64,000 nucleotides of DNA from Cynocephalus volans (taxonomy: Eukaryota; Chordata; Mammalia; Dermoptera; Cynocephalidae): assembly GCF_027409185.1 (NCBI RefSeq), contig NC_084467.1, forward strand, positions 88,358,501 through 88,422,500, in the 5' to 3' direction. The notes under the pieces are model-generated. The model did no database searches. It was not told where the DNA came from and saw nothing but the letters and a program-made list of their open reading frames with translations. Positions 23,601 through 35,821 of the stretch are shown one piece after another. The position numbers and the translations under genes are program-made. Within the stretch, counting starts at the first letter, position 1, and each line of letters starts with the position of its first letter.

Positions 23601-23608
23601 TTTTTTAG

Positions 23609-23706
23609 GGCTGGCCCGTGGCTCACTTGGGAGAGTGTGGTACTGAAAACACCAAGTCAAGAGTTAAGATCCCCTTACCAGTCATCTTTAAAAAAAAAAA
23701 AAAAAA
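23609..23706 (+). repeat. CYN-type SINE, internally deleted dimer
   Basis: Left-monomer head fused to the gttaagatccccttaccagt tail, then an A run. Confidence 0.87.
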
Positions 23707-23828
23707 GTCCTCTTTAAAAAAAACAGACTATTTTTTTAGAGCAAGTTTTAGGTTCACAGAAAATTGGAGGGGAAGGTGCAGGCATTTCCCGTATACTCCC
23801 TACCTGATCCCCCAAAACACGGCCTCCC

Positions 23829-24302
23829 TGTGATGATTAATTTCATGGGCTAACTCGACTGGGCTAAGGGATGCCCAGATGGTTGGTAAAACATTATTTC
23901 TGGATGTAACTATGAGGATGTTTTTGGAAGAGTTTAGCATTTGAATCAGTAGGCTGAGTAATGATAACCCTTACCAATGTTTCTGGGCATCATCCAATCC
24001 ATTGAGGACCCAAATAGAACCAAAAGGCAGAGGAAAGTCAAATTTCTTCTTTCTCTTCTTGGACATCCATCTTCTTTTGCCCTCAGGCATTGGAGTTTCT
24101 GATTCTCAAGCCTTTAGACCCAGTTTAAAATATACCACCAGCTTTTCTGATTCTCCAGCATATAGATGGCGTATCATGGAACTTCTTGTACTCTGTAATT
24201 CATGAGCTAATTGCCATAATAAATGTCCTCTTATCTGTCTGTCTATCTATCTATAGATCTCCTATTGATTCTATTTTTCTAAAAAATCTCTGACTAGTAT
24301 AC
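23829..24302 (+). mobile_element. ERVL-type solo LTR (MLT2-like)
   Basis: Starts tgtgatgattaatttcatgg and ends near tctctgactagtata. Inner blocks (ggatgcccagatggttggta, gcatcatccaatcc) fit MLT2 LTRs. Includes a short (TCTG/TCTA)n run at 24230-24255. Confidence 0.72.
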
Positions 24303-24479
24303 TCTCTCACTATCAGCATTCCACACTGGAGTGGTACACCTTATAAGTCAGTGTACTAAAGTGTAATTATGCAAAGGGAACAGAAAAATATCTGTAAGTT
24401 CCAGATATCATCAGCCAAATAGCCTCCTCTTCTCCATTTCTCAGCTAATACCCTAGACTAAGCCCTGGTCATTCTGTGC

Positions 24480-24950
24480 CTGGATAACAACATGGTTTTT
24501 CTAATGGTGCCTGTTTTTCTCTCTCCAGTCTATCCTAGCACCAGTGCCAAACTAATCTTATACACAACTTTCAGTGACCTCAATGACTACTGATTCAAGT
24601 TTGCACTACTCTACCTGGCTCTTGAAAGCCTTATAATTTAGCCTCGTTAAGGCCAGCACAGAACTTTCTTGTCATTTTTGTTTCTTCTGTGCCTAGAAAA
24701 TGCTATTCTTCTTCCTGCCTCCAAGATTTCGTCCTTGTTATTCCTCTACTTTGGACTATTTTCTGCTTTTTCTTGCCTTTTCAGATCCTTCCCATTTTTC
24801 AATACAGCTCAAGTCAACTTTGCTTGATGAAACCATTCCAATTTTTCCAGCTCCGGCTTCAATCTTCTCTGAATTTCTAATGCACCAGAGACTCCAGTCC
24901 TTAATTACATGCTGTCTTCTAGAATTATACACTATCTCAGAATAGCCTTA
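24480..24950 (+). repeat. L2 3' region
   Basis: L2 landmarks: ggctcttgaaagccttataa, tgcctagaaaatgctattct, caatacagctcaagtcaact. Confidence 0.6.
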
Positions 24951-25565
24951 ATTAGATAATTGCTTAATAAATTCTCAAATCCTGGGGATAGGACAGTTGG
25001 AGGTGGGGAGGAGGTACAGAATCAAAAAGAAACCCAGTTTTGGGTCAAAGAAGAGTTTTTTAAAGAATGGGTAAATAAGTGTTAAATGTTATTGAAGATT
25101 TACCAAGAAGAATGACAATTGAGGTAAAGCCACTGGATTTTCCAACTAGGAAAGTATTGATAACTATTCAGAGTGAAATATCTTTAGAATGGTTGGACCA
25201 AAAAGTCAAAAAGCTTGCTTAAGAAGAGTGAGGAATCGATTGAGTAAGAGATGCCAATGTTGTAAAATGTGCTGGGAATTTCAGCTGGGAAAGTAAGAAG
25301 GAAATTGTTGTAAGTGTTTTGGTCATTCTTAATGTAGATATTGATGCTTTAGGTAACCAATCCTGGAAGATATGTATTTTATTCTACTCATTGTACATGG
25401 AGTGGAGTTTATTTACTTTTGCATGTAAAGAAAATCTAGTCTATAATGAACACTTATTCAATACAAAACTCAGAGGCCTTTTCTATAAAAATGTTTCTCT
25501 TCTTTCTCCCACATGTAATATACGCAATTCGGGGCTGAAATTTCTGGGATTAAAAATGAATTTCA

Positions 25566-25660
25566 GGGGGCTGGCTGGTTAGCTCAGTTGGTTAGAGCAT
25601 GGTTTTACATCAAGGTCAAGGGTTTGGATCCCTTTACTGGCCGTCAAAAAAAAAAAATAA
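25566..25660 (+). repeat. tRNA-Ile-type SINE
   Basis: Monomer with a perfect A box (gttagctcagttggttagag) and an A tail. Confidence 0.9.
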
Positions 25661-25694
25661 GACTTTTGGAAAATGTAGTTATTAAAGCTAATGC

Positions 25695-25935
25695 TAATGT
25701 AAATAATAATAATGATATCAAACACTTCTGTAGTGCTTGCTATATGCCAGGCTCTTGTCTTAATATTTTACATGTAACAACTCATTTAATCCTCACAACA
25801 AACCATTGTAACAAATAAAGAAACGGAGAGGTTACTTAACTTGCTCAAGGTCACACAGCTAGTAAGTGGTAGAGCCATTAATCAAACCCAGATAGTGTGG
25901 TTCCCAAGCCCAGGCTCTTCATTATACTGCTAAAG
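25695..25935 (+). repeat. MIR SINE
   Basis: Well-preserved MIR: gtgcttgctatatgccaggc ... taactcatttaatcctcaca ... cacacagctagtaagtggta. Confidence 0.85.
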
Positions 25936-26383
25936 ATTGGGATGACTCAGTTCACCTCTACATTTCTCTGATCCTCTCAAGGCATGGCCTGTGTATCACC
26001 CATAGTGTCTTGTTCAGTGAAGAATCTCAGGAGTGAGGTCAGGTTTTTCATGCTCAGGCATATCTGTAATGCTTTTTGCTTTGTTAGCTTGGCTAACTCT
26101 GCTGTTTTGGATGTAGTTGAAAGAAGTTGACCAAGAGCCTGTGAAAGTACTCAACAGAAGTGACTTACAAGACTGACCTAGACAGAGATGTGAAATTGGC
26201 TTTGCTTAGACACCGTGGTCCTCCCACCATGAGCTTTAATGCCATGCTATCACATACTAGTGTGAGGGGAGGTGCCTTGTGAAGGCTTAGTAGAAAGAGT
26301 GTCACCTATTATTCTGCCTTGACCAAAAACAGTATTTTGGAAAAGCGCATTTTATGGTAAGGATCAGCACACTTTTCCCCTTT

Positions 26384-26424
26384 AGTACTTTTTTTTTTGG
26401 CAGCTGGATGGTATGAGGATCCAA
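26384..26424 (-). repeat. 5'-truncated SINE with TSD
   Basis: 41 bases of SINE complement between copies of acttttccccttt (26371-26383 and 26425-26437). Confidence 0.78.
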
Positions 26425-26639
26425 ACTTTTCCCCTTTTCGTAGAAGCACAAAAGAGGCAAAAAGTTTGATAAACTCAACTCTGAAGAAAATATACAGCAG
26501 GAATCCCACTGAGGGCAGCAAGTTTCAGCAATTTTTTGCCTTTACAACAGTAATGCCACCAGCTATAGTTTTAATGTTCTGGTTATTTCTACTATTTGTT
26601 ATTTCACAATTCCACAAAATACTGAAATGATGGAGGTGG

Positions 26640-27660
26640 ATTGTTAGAGTGCCCTGTCCAAAGTTAAGTACTGTTTTCTTTTCTCTAAGGAGAAAATTTC
26701 CAGAGAATTGCCTTGGAACTCAAAAGGAATATCCCTAATCCCCCAGCTCCCTGAAGGTCAAGGGGGGATTTACCTAGGAATCACTGAGGAGTCTCCCTTA
26801 GTTTCCTTCCCTGAAGTCATTGAGGGAAGCTTCTCTTATAATGGTGGATTCAGGGGAAAGAGTCCTCATAGTCCTCTGACAAAAGAAGCACCATCTGGGA
26901 GAAAATTTTTTAGAGTAGTGGATAATTGGGTTGATTTTTTGCAGGCTGAAAAGAAGTCAGTGCAGGTGGTGAGATTGAATATACAAGAGAGAATTAACAA
27001 TAGGCAAGAGCAAAGAGCAAATTCTCACACTAGCAGGAGAGCATGGAATCAAGGACTTAAGTTGAAAGATTAGCCTTGGGATAAATTGTTGGAGTGAGCA
27101 GGACTGAACCTTACTGGGACCTGAAGCCACATGGGCTCTAAAAAAATTTTTAAAAGACAATTTTTTTTCTTGGCATGCATTTCTCTGAGTTCCCTCTTTT
27201 CCCATGGTTATTTGATATTTTGAGCCTTGGTTATGGGGCAAAATGACATTATTTACATGAGTGTAAAGTTGTATTTTGGCCAGCCTGAAGCTACAGACTT
27301 TCACATACTACCCAGACCCTGAGCTAAGGATAGGCGCAGAGACCAGACGAGAGTTAGCAAGACTGTACCTGGTCCCTTGCACGTCCTCCTCCCTCCTGCT
27401 TTTCATTTCCCATGTTCCATGCCCTCATCCCCCTCTTAAAAAACCCCTCAGTAAACCTGAGTCTTTGAGATGGCGTTAGCCTGGCCATTCTCCTTCAGGT
27501 TTAGTGGGGAGATGGGATAGTCTAACATCTCTCCTCAGGTCACTGGTATTCCTGAATAAATACTGACTTCCATTTTCACCAACATTTGACATTTGAGGGT
27601 TTGGTTTTTCTTTTGGTCTCAGGGCAGGCAGCCTGACTTGTGAGTTTGGTAAAAATTTTG
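26640..27660 (+). mobile_element. Candidate retroviral LTR
   Basis: The 3' half resembles an ERV LTR R-U5 region (cctgaataaatactgacttc ... gtgagtttggtaa). The 5' half (26640-27125) includes a 121-codon open frame at 26708-27073 that I do not recognise and take as chance or ERV-derived. Confidence 0.45.
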
Positions 27661-28224
27661 GGGAGCCTCAGCCAGGAGTTGAGTATGCCCTGGCACAAGA
27701 GGAGGAATATTTCTTTCTCTCAAATTTGTGGCTTAGAGATAACAGGGAAGCATTGAAGTGATTGGATAAAAGTTAGTGATGACATTGGATTGGCTCTGAG
27801 TCTGCAGAAATACTTTGATTAAATGCATATGTCACATGGGAGGGGAGCCATATTAGCCAATCAGTATAGAAAATCACTGATGATTTTAGCATTGATTAAT
27901 TTTCAGATTGACTAGCTATGTCCTGGAAAGCATAAGAAAATGGAAAGGTTAAGGCTATCGCCAGACAAAATTATGAAATAGGAGTTAGTTTTATTCCTCT
28001 TCTCACTTCCCTTTTCAGCACCTTTATTGTGTGTTGAATTCTGCTTAATCCCACCTTCTTCCCCTTTTCTTCAGAAGCTAATTCTAATGTTCTTCCCCAA
28101 AGGTTTTACTTCAAGGTAGATGTCAGCCAAAATGATGAGTTTAGCTGCAACCCTCATCTTTGAGTTTCTGAGGCTCAAAGAGCACTTAAGAACAACGTGA
28201 TTGACTCTAGAAAGGAGCTAGAAG

Positions 28225-28396
28225 GATCGGCCCATGGCTCACTTGCGGGAGTGTGGTGCTGATAACACCAAGGCCACGGATTCGAATCCCTATATAGGGA
28301 TGGCTGGTTAGCTCACTTGGGAGGGCATGGTGCTGACACCACCAAGTCAAGGGTTCAGATCCCCTTACTGGTCATCTTAAAAAAAAAAAAAAGAAA
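28225..28396 (+). repeat. Dimeric CYN-type SINE with TSD
   Basis: Complete dimer with the ctatatagggatggc linker. TSD gaaaggagc(t/c)agaag at 28210-28224 and 28397-28411. Confidence 0.92.
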
Positions 28397-28489
28397 GAAA
28401 GGAGCCAGAAGATGGTGGAAACTCAAAATATGTTAATTCAACTGATTTCTTCCCACTACTAGGGAATATACACTCTTTTCAAGTAGACA

Positions 28490-29385
28490 TGGGTATATTT
28501 GAAAATTGACCATATATTTGTCCGTATAATAAATGCTTATAAAAAAGTTTTATAATGCTTTTAAAAGTTTTCAAAGAATATGTACCAAATAGAACACATT
28601 TACCAACATTAACACATTTCAGTTAGAAATCAGTAATGAAAAGTTACCTTCAAAATGCTATGCATTTGGAAACTAATCCATTGATTAAAGAAAAAACCAT
28701 AATAGAAATTAGAAAATACTTTCAATGATTGTGAAGATCGTACACATAAACACTTGTAGGCAGCTAGAACACTACTTAAAAGAGACATGGAAAGATGCCT
28801 GATCACATTATCATCATGGAAATGCAAATACAAATCCCAATGAGATACCATATCATACTTACCAGAGGTCGGCAAAATGTTAAAATCTGAAGTGTGGGCA
28901 AGGATGTGGAACAATGGGAACACTTGTGTGTTGCTGGTAGAAGTGTAAATTAGTCCACCACTTTGGAACAGACATTGATATTACTCTTTACTCAGTGAAT
29001 TTGAAGAAGTACATATCCTACAATCCAGAATTCCTCTCCTTCATATATAACCTATAGATGTGTGTATGTGCATCCGGTTACATGTGCAAGAATTTTTATA
29101 GGTGTATTATTAGAAATAGCCTAAAACTGCAAACAATTAAAATGCATATAAATAGAAGAATGGCTAAAGAAGGGTTGGTGTTATCACACAATGGAACATT
29201 ATATAGCAGTGAAAAGAAATAATCAATGAATTACTGCTACATGGGTGAATATCAAAACAGCTTTAGACTGAGAAAGTAACTCTCAGAAACATATATCCAG
29301 TGTGTAATTCCCTTCATGAATAATTCAAAAATATGCAAAACTATAAATTTATTTTATTGGGATTCAATAAGTTGATTCCAAGATG
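28490..29385 (+). mobile_element. L1 ORF2 3' part and 3' UTR, sense
   Basis: ORF2-end landmarks: aatcccaatgagataccata, gtgttgctggtagaagtgta, cacaatggaacattatatag. Frame lost. Confidence 0.8.
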
Positions 29386-29690
29386 ACAGGAGAATTCAAT
29401 ATTTAGAGAAGCAATTACTTTGGGGTAAAGAGAGGGAAGGACAAGCAGTCCAAAAAGGCACAAAGAAGAAAGGAAAGAAAATAGAATCATGTATGATGCT
29501 CAATTAGAACCACAAAAAGCAGAAAAAGGGTGGAAGACAAAAACAGCCACAAGGAACAGGGCAACAAATAGAAAACAGTAACAAGTATGGCAGATATTAA
29601 CCCAACTATATCAATAATCATTTGAATGTCAATGGTCTAAATACACCAGTTAAAAGACAGATTGTCAGAGTGTATTAAAAAACAAGTTCC

Positions 29691-29840
29691 TAGGGCCGAG
29701 CCTGTGGCGCACTCGGGAGGGTGCGGCGCTGGGAGCGCGGCGACGCTCCCAGCGACCGCGGGTTCGGATCCTATATAGGAGTGGCCGGTGCACTCACTGG
29801 CTGAGTGCCGGTCACGAAAAAGAAAAAAAAAAAAAAAAAA
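29691..29840 (+). repeat. CYN-like SINE, young hairpin subfamily
   Basis: Head gggccgagcctgtggcgcac, an inverted repeat (cgctgggagcg / cgctcccagcg) in place of the anticodon arm, linker ctatataggagtggc, tail gtcacgaaaaagaaa. TSD aacaagttcc at 29681-29690 and 29841-29850. Confidence 0.92.
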
Positions 29841-29850
29841 AACAAGTTCC

Positions 29851-30011
29851 AGGGCCAGCCCTGTGGCTCACTCGGGAGAGTGTGGTGCTGATAGCACCAA
29901 GGCCGCGGGTTCAGATCCTATATAGGGATGGCCGGTGCACTTGCTGGCTGAGTGTGGTGCAGACAACACCAAGTCGAGGGTTGCGATCCCCTTACCTGTC
30001 AAAAAAAAAAA
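29851..30011 (+). repeat. Dimeric CYN-type SINE at the same target as its neighbour
   Basis: Classic dimer directly after the previous SINE, followed by aagttcc, a third copy of the target sequence. Confidence 0.9.
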
Positions 30012-30065
30012 AAGTTCCAACTATATGTTGTCCACAAGAAACTCACTTTAAATGTAAAGACAATA

Positions 30066-30147
30066 TGAGGGTACTTCAAAAAGTTCACAGAAAGGTTTGA
30101 ATTATCTTTCAATTCCATTTTTCCGCAAACTTTTTGAAGTATCCTTG
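30066..30147. mobile_element. Mariner-derived MITE, 82 bp
   Basis: A near-palindromic element with ends tgagggtacttcaaaaagtt and the complement of its right end caaggatacttcaaaaagtt, flanked by TA. It interrupts L1 ORF2 sequence that resumes directly after it. Confidence 0.82.
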
Positions 30148-30787
30148 TATAGACTGAAAGTAAATGAAGGGGGAAAGTTATACCATGCTAACATTAATCA
30201 AAAGAAAGCAGGAATAGCTATACTGATTTCATACAGAGCATACTCAAAGCAAGGAAAGTTGTCAGGGATAAAGAAGAGAAGTACATAATGATACAGAGGT
30301 CAATGTTCCAAGAAGAGATAATAATCCTTAACATATATGCACCTAAAAACAGAGCATCAAAACACCTGAGCCAAAAAAGGGCACAAAGTAGGTTTCCACA
30401 GTGCTGGTGATGTTCTATGACTTAAGCTGAGTCTTATTATTATATAATATATAAATGTAAGTCATATATACTATTTTGTATGTGCTATGGTCTCAAAATT
30501 CATATGTTGGAACCTAATACGCAATGTGATAGTATTAAGAGGTGGGGCCTTTAGGAGATGATTAGGTCATAAGGACTCTGCCCTCATGACTGGGATTAAT
30601 GCCCTTATAAAAAGAGGTTTGTTTTGTCCCTTCCACCATGTGAGGACACACAGAAGGGACCATCCATCAGGAACAAACCCTTGCCAGGCACCACATTTGC
30701 TGGTGCCTTGATCTTGGACTTCCTAGCCTCCAAAACTGTGAGCAATACATTTCAGCTGTTTATAAATTATGCAGTTTAAGGTATTTT

Positions 30788-30851
30788 ATCAGCATTGTAA
30801 TACCAAGGTCAAGAGTTTGGATCCCCATACTGGCCAGCTGCCAAAGAAAAA
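30788..30851 (+). repeat. 5'-truncated SINE in an LTR
   Basis: Right half of a tRNA-Ile monomer (ggtcaagagtttggatcccc) between copies of aaggtatttt at 30778-30787 and 30852-30861. Confidence 0.82.
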
Positions 30852-30861
30852 AAGGTATTTT

Positions 30862-30944
30862 GGGTTTTTTTTGGTGACCGGCTTGTATAGGGATCTGAAC
30901 CCTTGACCTTGGTGTTGTAACACCACGCTCTAACCAATTGAACT
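30862..30944 (-). repeat. SINE in opposite orientation at the same target
   Basis: Monomer complement ending aaccaattgaact, followed by a third aaggtatttt at 30945-30954. Confidence 0.85.
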
Positions 30945-30999
30945 AAGGTATTTTGTTACAACAGCTGGAAGAGACTAAGATAGTATGTATAATTTGTTA

Positions 31000-31940
31000 A
31001 TATAATATATTTACAATATACATATATGTGATATATTTCATAGTATATTTACAACAATCAGCCATGATTAACTCAAGCCTTTTGAAATAGATTTTAAGAT
31101 TTTGAATTAACTGGATGCTGTAGGTTGAAGGAAAAGAAAAAATTGAGGATTATTCCATTTTCTATCTTGTAAGACCATACATTTTTATAAATTAATAGAA
31201 AATTTCTGGAAGGCTAACTAGAAAGTAGCAACAGTGTTGCTTTCAGTGGAGAGCTGAATAAATAGTACTGGGTACAAGAGGGAGGCAAACATACTTTTCA
31301 TTGTCTCTTTTGAATTCTGAACAATGTTCATATATTATCTATTCAAAAAATGAAAAAAAAAAATTAAAGAGTAGAGATTTGTATTTAGTTCAGATATGGC
31401 TTTTCTGATTTAATGAGGGAAAAGTTTTGTAGTAGCAATATGACTGTAGCAATGACTCCACCTATGTTTTTGGATCCGAGGCTGGTTTAGGCCAAGTAGC
31501 AAATCTTTTGCATTTATCCTAGGCTAGAATGGAAGTGAGGGTTGACTGCCCTCTGGTCAAGGGCTGACTCATGCTGAGGTAAAACATGGCTGCTAGGGCT
31601 GCCCCTTCAGCACTGGGTAGTCGTCATGATAGACATGTTTGGTATAACAACACAAAGAAACAATAAAAACTCCCTGGTTGATCCTGTGGCTGCAGCAGCC
31701 CCATTTTAAAATTATAAAGCGAGGTTGATTCTTCGTGTTGTCTTACCTGCCCTTTCTATACCTTTTCTTGTCAGTATCCTCTCCTGTATATAATCCTACA
31801 TATATTTGAGCTAGTCCTCAGTAAGCTCTGAAGTGATAAAGACTTAAATTATGAACTTTCCAAGGGGGTTCTGCATTTTTATTAGGAATTCTAAAAATCA
31901 AGAAGCCCTCAAAACTAAAAAAAAAAAAAAAAAAAAGATA
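31000..31940. other. Intergenic, possible eroded LTR at 31480-31815
   Basis: Mostly unrecognised. 31600-31815 has an LTR-like composition (aacaataaaaactccctggt ... cctcagtaagctctgaagtg), but I cannot place it in a family. Confidence 0.3.
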
Positions 31941-31941
31941 T

Positions 31942-32343
31942 TGTATCAGTCCATTTTGTGTTGTTATAACAGAAATAACTGAGTCTGGGTAATTTATAAA
32001 GAACAGAGGTCTATTTGGCTGACGATTCTGGGACAGCTGCATCTGGCATGGGCCTCAGGCTGTTTCTACTCATGGTGGAAAGCAGCAGGCAGCTGGTCGG
32101 TACAAGCAGATCACAAGGCAAGAGGAAGCAAGAGGGGGGGGGAGGTGCCAGGGTCTTTTAAACAACCAGCTCTCCTGGGAACTAATCAACTGAGAACTCA
32201 CTCATTACTCCCCCCTCCCCCGGGGAGAGCATTAATCCATTCATGAGGGATCCACCCCCATGACTCAAAAAGCTTCCAGCACTGTCACATTGGGGCTCAA
32301 ATTTCCTCATGAGTTTTGGGAGGACAATACATCCAAACTCTAT
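31942..32343 (-). mobile_element. ERVL-MaLR-type solo LTR
   Basis: Complement landmarks: tgtatcagtccattttgtgt, gagtctgggtaatttataaa, ggcaagaggaagcaagag, cattggggctcaaatttcct. The SUMO1 retrocopy inserted just past its end. Confidence 0.78.
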
Positions 32344-32483
32344 GAGATATTATTGTGAGCTTTCTTTTTCTTTCTTTTTTTGTAGCTGGAAAGACTGGCA
32401 TTTATTGGAAGGCACCAACCAAGTAGAACAGGCCAGCTAATGCTGTAAAGACCTGAACTCCCTGAAGGCTAAGAATCATAAGC

Positions 32484-32484
<1 letters not shown>

Positions 32485-32552
<68 letters not shown>
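32485..32552. repeat. (TG)n microsatellite
   Basis: About 31 TG/GT units ending in gcgcgc. The open frame of repeated Val-Cys here is an artefact. Confidence 0.97.
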
Positions 32553-32559
32553 TGAAGTA

Positions 32560-33680
32560 TTTTTCCTTTTATTTTTTTATTTAAGATTTTTATTTATTAT
32601 TAGCTTATTCATTCTTACAAATCGTGATATTTCTTTATGCCCTTTGCCCAACCTATCACTTCCCAAACCCCCTCCCTCCTTCCCTCCCACCTCTATTATC
32701 CTTAGGTTTGTTCTCTCCTGAGAGTTCAACGTATTGCTGTGGTCTTTTCTTTCTTTCTTTCCTTCATTCCTTCCTTCTCCCCTCCTTCCCTCCCTTCCAT
32801 CCTTCCTTCCTAGCAGCCAATTATAAGTGAGAATATGCAATATTTCTGTTTCTTTGTCTGGCTTATTTCACTTTAGCATAATTTTCTCCAGGCTTATCCA
32901 CGTTGCTGCAAATGGCAGAATTTCATTCTTATTTATGGCTGAGTAGTATTCCATTGTGTATATATACTGCATTTTCTTTCTCTTTTTTTTTTTAAAGATG
33001 ACCGGTAAGGGGATCTTAACCCGTGACTTGGTGGTGTCAGCACCACGCTCACCCAGTGAGCTAACCAGCCATCCCTATATGGGATCCGAACCTGTGGCCT
33101 TGGTGTTATCAGCGCCACACTCTCCCGAGTGAGCCACGGGCCAGCCCTGCATTTTCTTTATCCAGTCATTCATTGATGGACACTTAGGTTGGTTCCATAT
33201 TTTGGCTATTGTAATAGAGCTGCAAGGAACATGGGAGTGATGATTTCCATTCCTTTGGATATATGCCTAGTAGTGGGATTGCTGGATCATATGATAACTC
33301 TATCTGTAGTTGTTTGAGAAACCTCCATACTGTTTTCCATAATGGCTGTGCTAATTTACAGTCCCACCAATAGTGTAGAAGAGTTCCCCTTTGCCCACAT
33401 CCTCGCCAGCATTTGTTATTCTCAGTCTTTTTAATAATGGCCGGTCTAACTGGGGCGAGACAATATCTCAATGTGGTTTTGATTTGCATTTCTCTGATAA
33501 TTAGTGATGCTGAGCATTTTTTCATGGACCTATTGGCCATTTGTATGTCTTCCTTAGGAAAGCGTCTATTCATCTCCTTTTTGGAGATGAATTCATCTCC
33601 TTTTTGGAGATGAATTCATCTTCTCTTTGGATTATTTGGTTTTTTACTGTATAGTTGTTTGAGTTCTTTGTATACTTTTT
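32560..33680 (-). mobile_element. 5'-truncated L1 (ORF2 C-terminus and 3' UTR)
   Basis: Minus-strand translation at 33573-33184 gives the L1 ORF2 C-terminal pattern ([20 protein letters not shown], then [20 protein letters not shown]). The 3' UTR carries a G-rich tract and an A tail near 32,570. A (TTCC)n run lies at 32745-32810. The L1 interrupts the SUMO1 retrocopy and carries a SINE at 32980-33147. Confidence 0.9.
32980..33147 (-). repeat. Dimeric CYN-type SINE with 12-bp TSD
   Basis: Complete complementary dimer; TSD tgcattttcttt at 32968-32979 and 33148-33159, inside the L1. Confidence 0.93.
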
Positions 33681-34341
33681 AAATCTTAAAATGCTTTCTC
33701 TTCACTGAAGCCATCTTTGGAGTTAGTCATTACTCTTATCATGTCTGTCATCTTGACTCCAACTTGATATCCTTTTGGTCCAGACCCTCAGATTTTAAAA
33801 GTACCTTCAAGTTAAGGAAAGGGCATTTTTCCACATTTCAGTTCTCTGAGAAACTTCCATCTCCCACTGAAAAATCATAGTCCAGGAGTGAAGCAATCAC
33901 ATGCTAGAACTTCAGCGCCAATTGGAAAGTCATTATCAACACTCACATTGGTCGATCTTATTTATCACCACAAGCCTGCAAACGAACAGTCCTGAAAAAG
34001 GTGGCCTCTCTGTGCACACGTGATTTTTAAAAAGGAGAAGGCAATGTGAAGTGGGCTGAGGCTTGATCACCAAAAATCACACAATGAAAAAAAATGATAA
34101 TGAATAATGAGCATGAAAATTCAGATTACCAGATGTTTTAAAGAGATGGGGTACCAGTTTTCAATTTCATCGTTTTGAAGACCACATTATAAAAGAACTA
34201 TTTTTAAAAATAAGGGATTGAGGGAAAAGAAAAAAAAATAAAAAGAATATCTAAACTGTTGAATGACCCCCTGTTTGTTCCTGATAAACTTCAATCATGT
34301 CTTCCTCCTCCATTCCTGGTTCTTTTGGAGTATGATTATCA

Positions 34342-34668
<327 letters not shown>

Positions 34669-34689
34669 CTATTGTGAGCTTTCTAATGC

Positions 34690-35815
34690 TTATGTCTTTT
34701 CCATTACACTATTTGATTAATTACTAGGGATGATTCTGCCTCTTGTTTTACAATTTCATATATATAATATAAATGTTCACTCATTGTTTTATTTAACTTC
34801 TATTCACATCTTGCCTCATTTCACAAAGTATTTGAGGTGACATAATAAGTACAGAGCATGAAATGGTAAGCTGCAGATAAGGAATTAGATATCAGGCCCA
34901 CAGAAATAAAAACTAGAGTAGAAAGTCATGCTCAGGCATAAAAGTAGAACACAAATGAACCACTAGAATTGAGTTTCAAATTTAGTTGAGGATTTCTGGT
35001 GAAAGTGAAAAGAAAGACATGATATGTTACTAGTTATTCTCCTTACATCCCCTCCATCCCAACCCCCTCAAAAGCCCTCTATTTCCTTAGAGGAAGTATA
35101 TAGCTTTTGCTAACACATGGCCCTAGAAGAAATTCCTCACATGGGGCTATAAGCTTTTATTATCACCACTAATTCCATATACCTTTGCATAATAAAGGGC
35201 ACAAAGCCAAAAAGAAAATAAGCTGTTGAAGCAACATTGAGGTTAACCTGTGCACTGGGTATGAAAAATCAGTGAGTGTCACTGACATGATTTGAGGAGC
35301 TGTGTATTTGTTTACCAATTTATATCACAGTAACAGGTAACTAGGGATTTAAGAATCTTCATTTGTGTGCTTTGGAAATATCATGCAATCACCTGATACA
35401 GTTGCATCATTTTTTGGTTCACATGAAAATAGTTGAAGTGATGATCACTTGGTAATTCTGTTCACTGAACTTTGTGATTCACGTGTTATTTCATACCATG
35501 TGTTATTTCAAGTATTTAGGTTGTTCTCTACACCGTTAAATGTCTTCGTTTAGTGGGCCACTGGGGAAATAATAGTAATTTCTGACGAAAAGTTTTATTC
35601 AGCATATTTATCATTGACTTGGAGGGAGAGAGAGCATATTGATTAAAACTATAATGGGCACGAAGCTTCAGGGTTAATTCAATCCATGGATGACAGAATC
35701 TGGGTCTCATTCTATCTTGGGACCTTTAAATGACCATTTCACAAGTTGTCTGAAACATGTTAAAATCCGGCCAAACACATATCTGCCTGTCTGTGGGATT
35801 TTCTGGACAAGTTCC
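34690..35815. other. Intergenic, nothing recognised
   Basis: AT-rich unique-looking sequence; short open frames have no recognisable product. Confidence 0.35.
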
Positions 35816-35821
35816 CGTTCT

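Larger units (their letters stand above)
29390..30400 (+). mobile_element. L1 ORF2 5' part, sense, split by three insertions
   Basis: Landmarks cccaactatatcaataatca, aactatatgttgtccacaag, accatgctaacattaatcaa, tatatgcacctaaaaacaga. Interrupted by two SINEs (29691-30011) and a MITE (30066-30147). Confidence 0.82.
30481..30983 (+). mobile_element. ERVL-MaLR LTR interrupted by two SINEs
   Basis: MaLR landmarks: tgtgctatggtctcaaaatt, gaggtggggcctttaggaga, ccatgtgaggacacac, ccaaaactgtgagcaataca. SINE insertions occupy 30788-30944. Confidence 0.82.

Noticed and set aside
26708..27073. 121-codon open frame as a possible gene
   Set aside because: No recognisable domain or splice context, and it lies upstream of LTR-like sequence; chance or ERV origin is more likely.
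32485..32721. Open frame starting with a long Val-Cys repeat
   Set aside because: It is translation of a (TG)n microsatellite running into L1 3' UTR complement.
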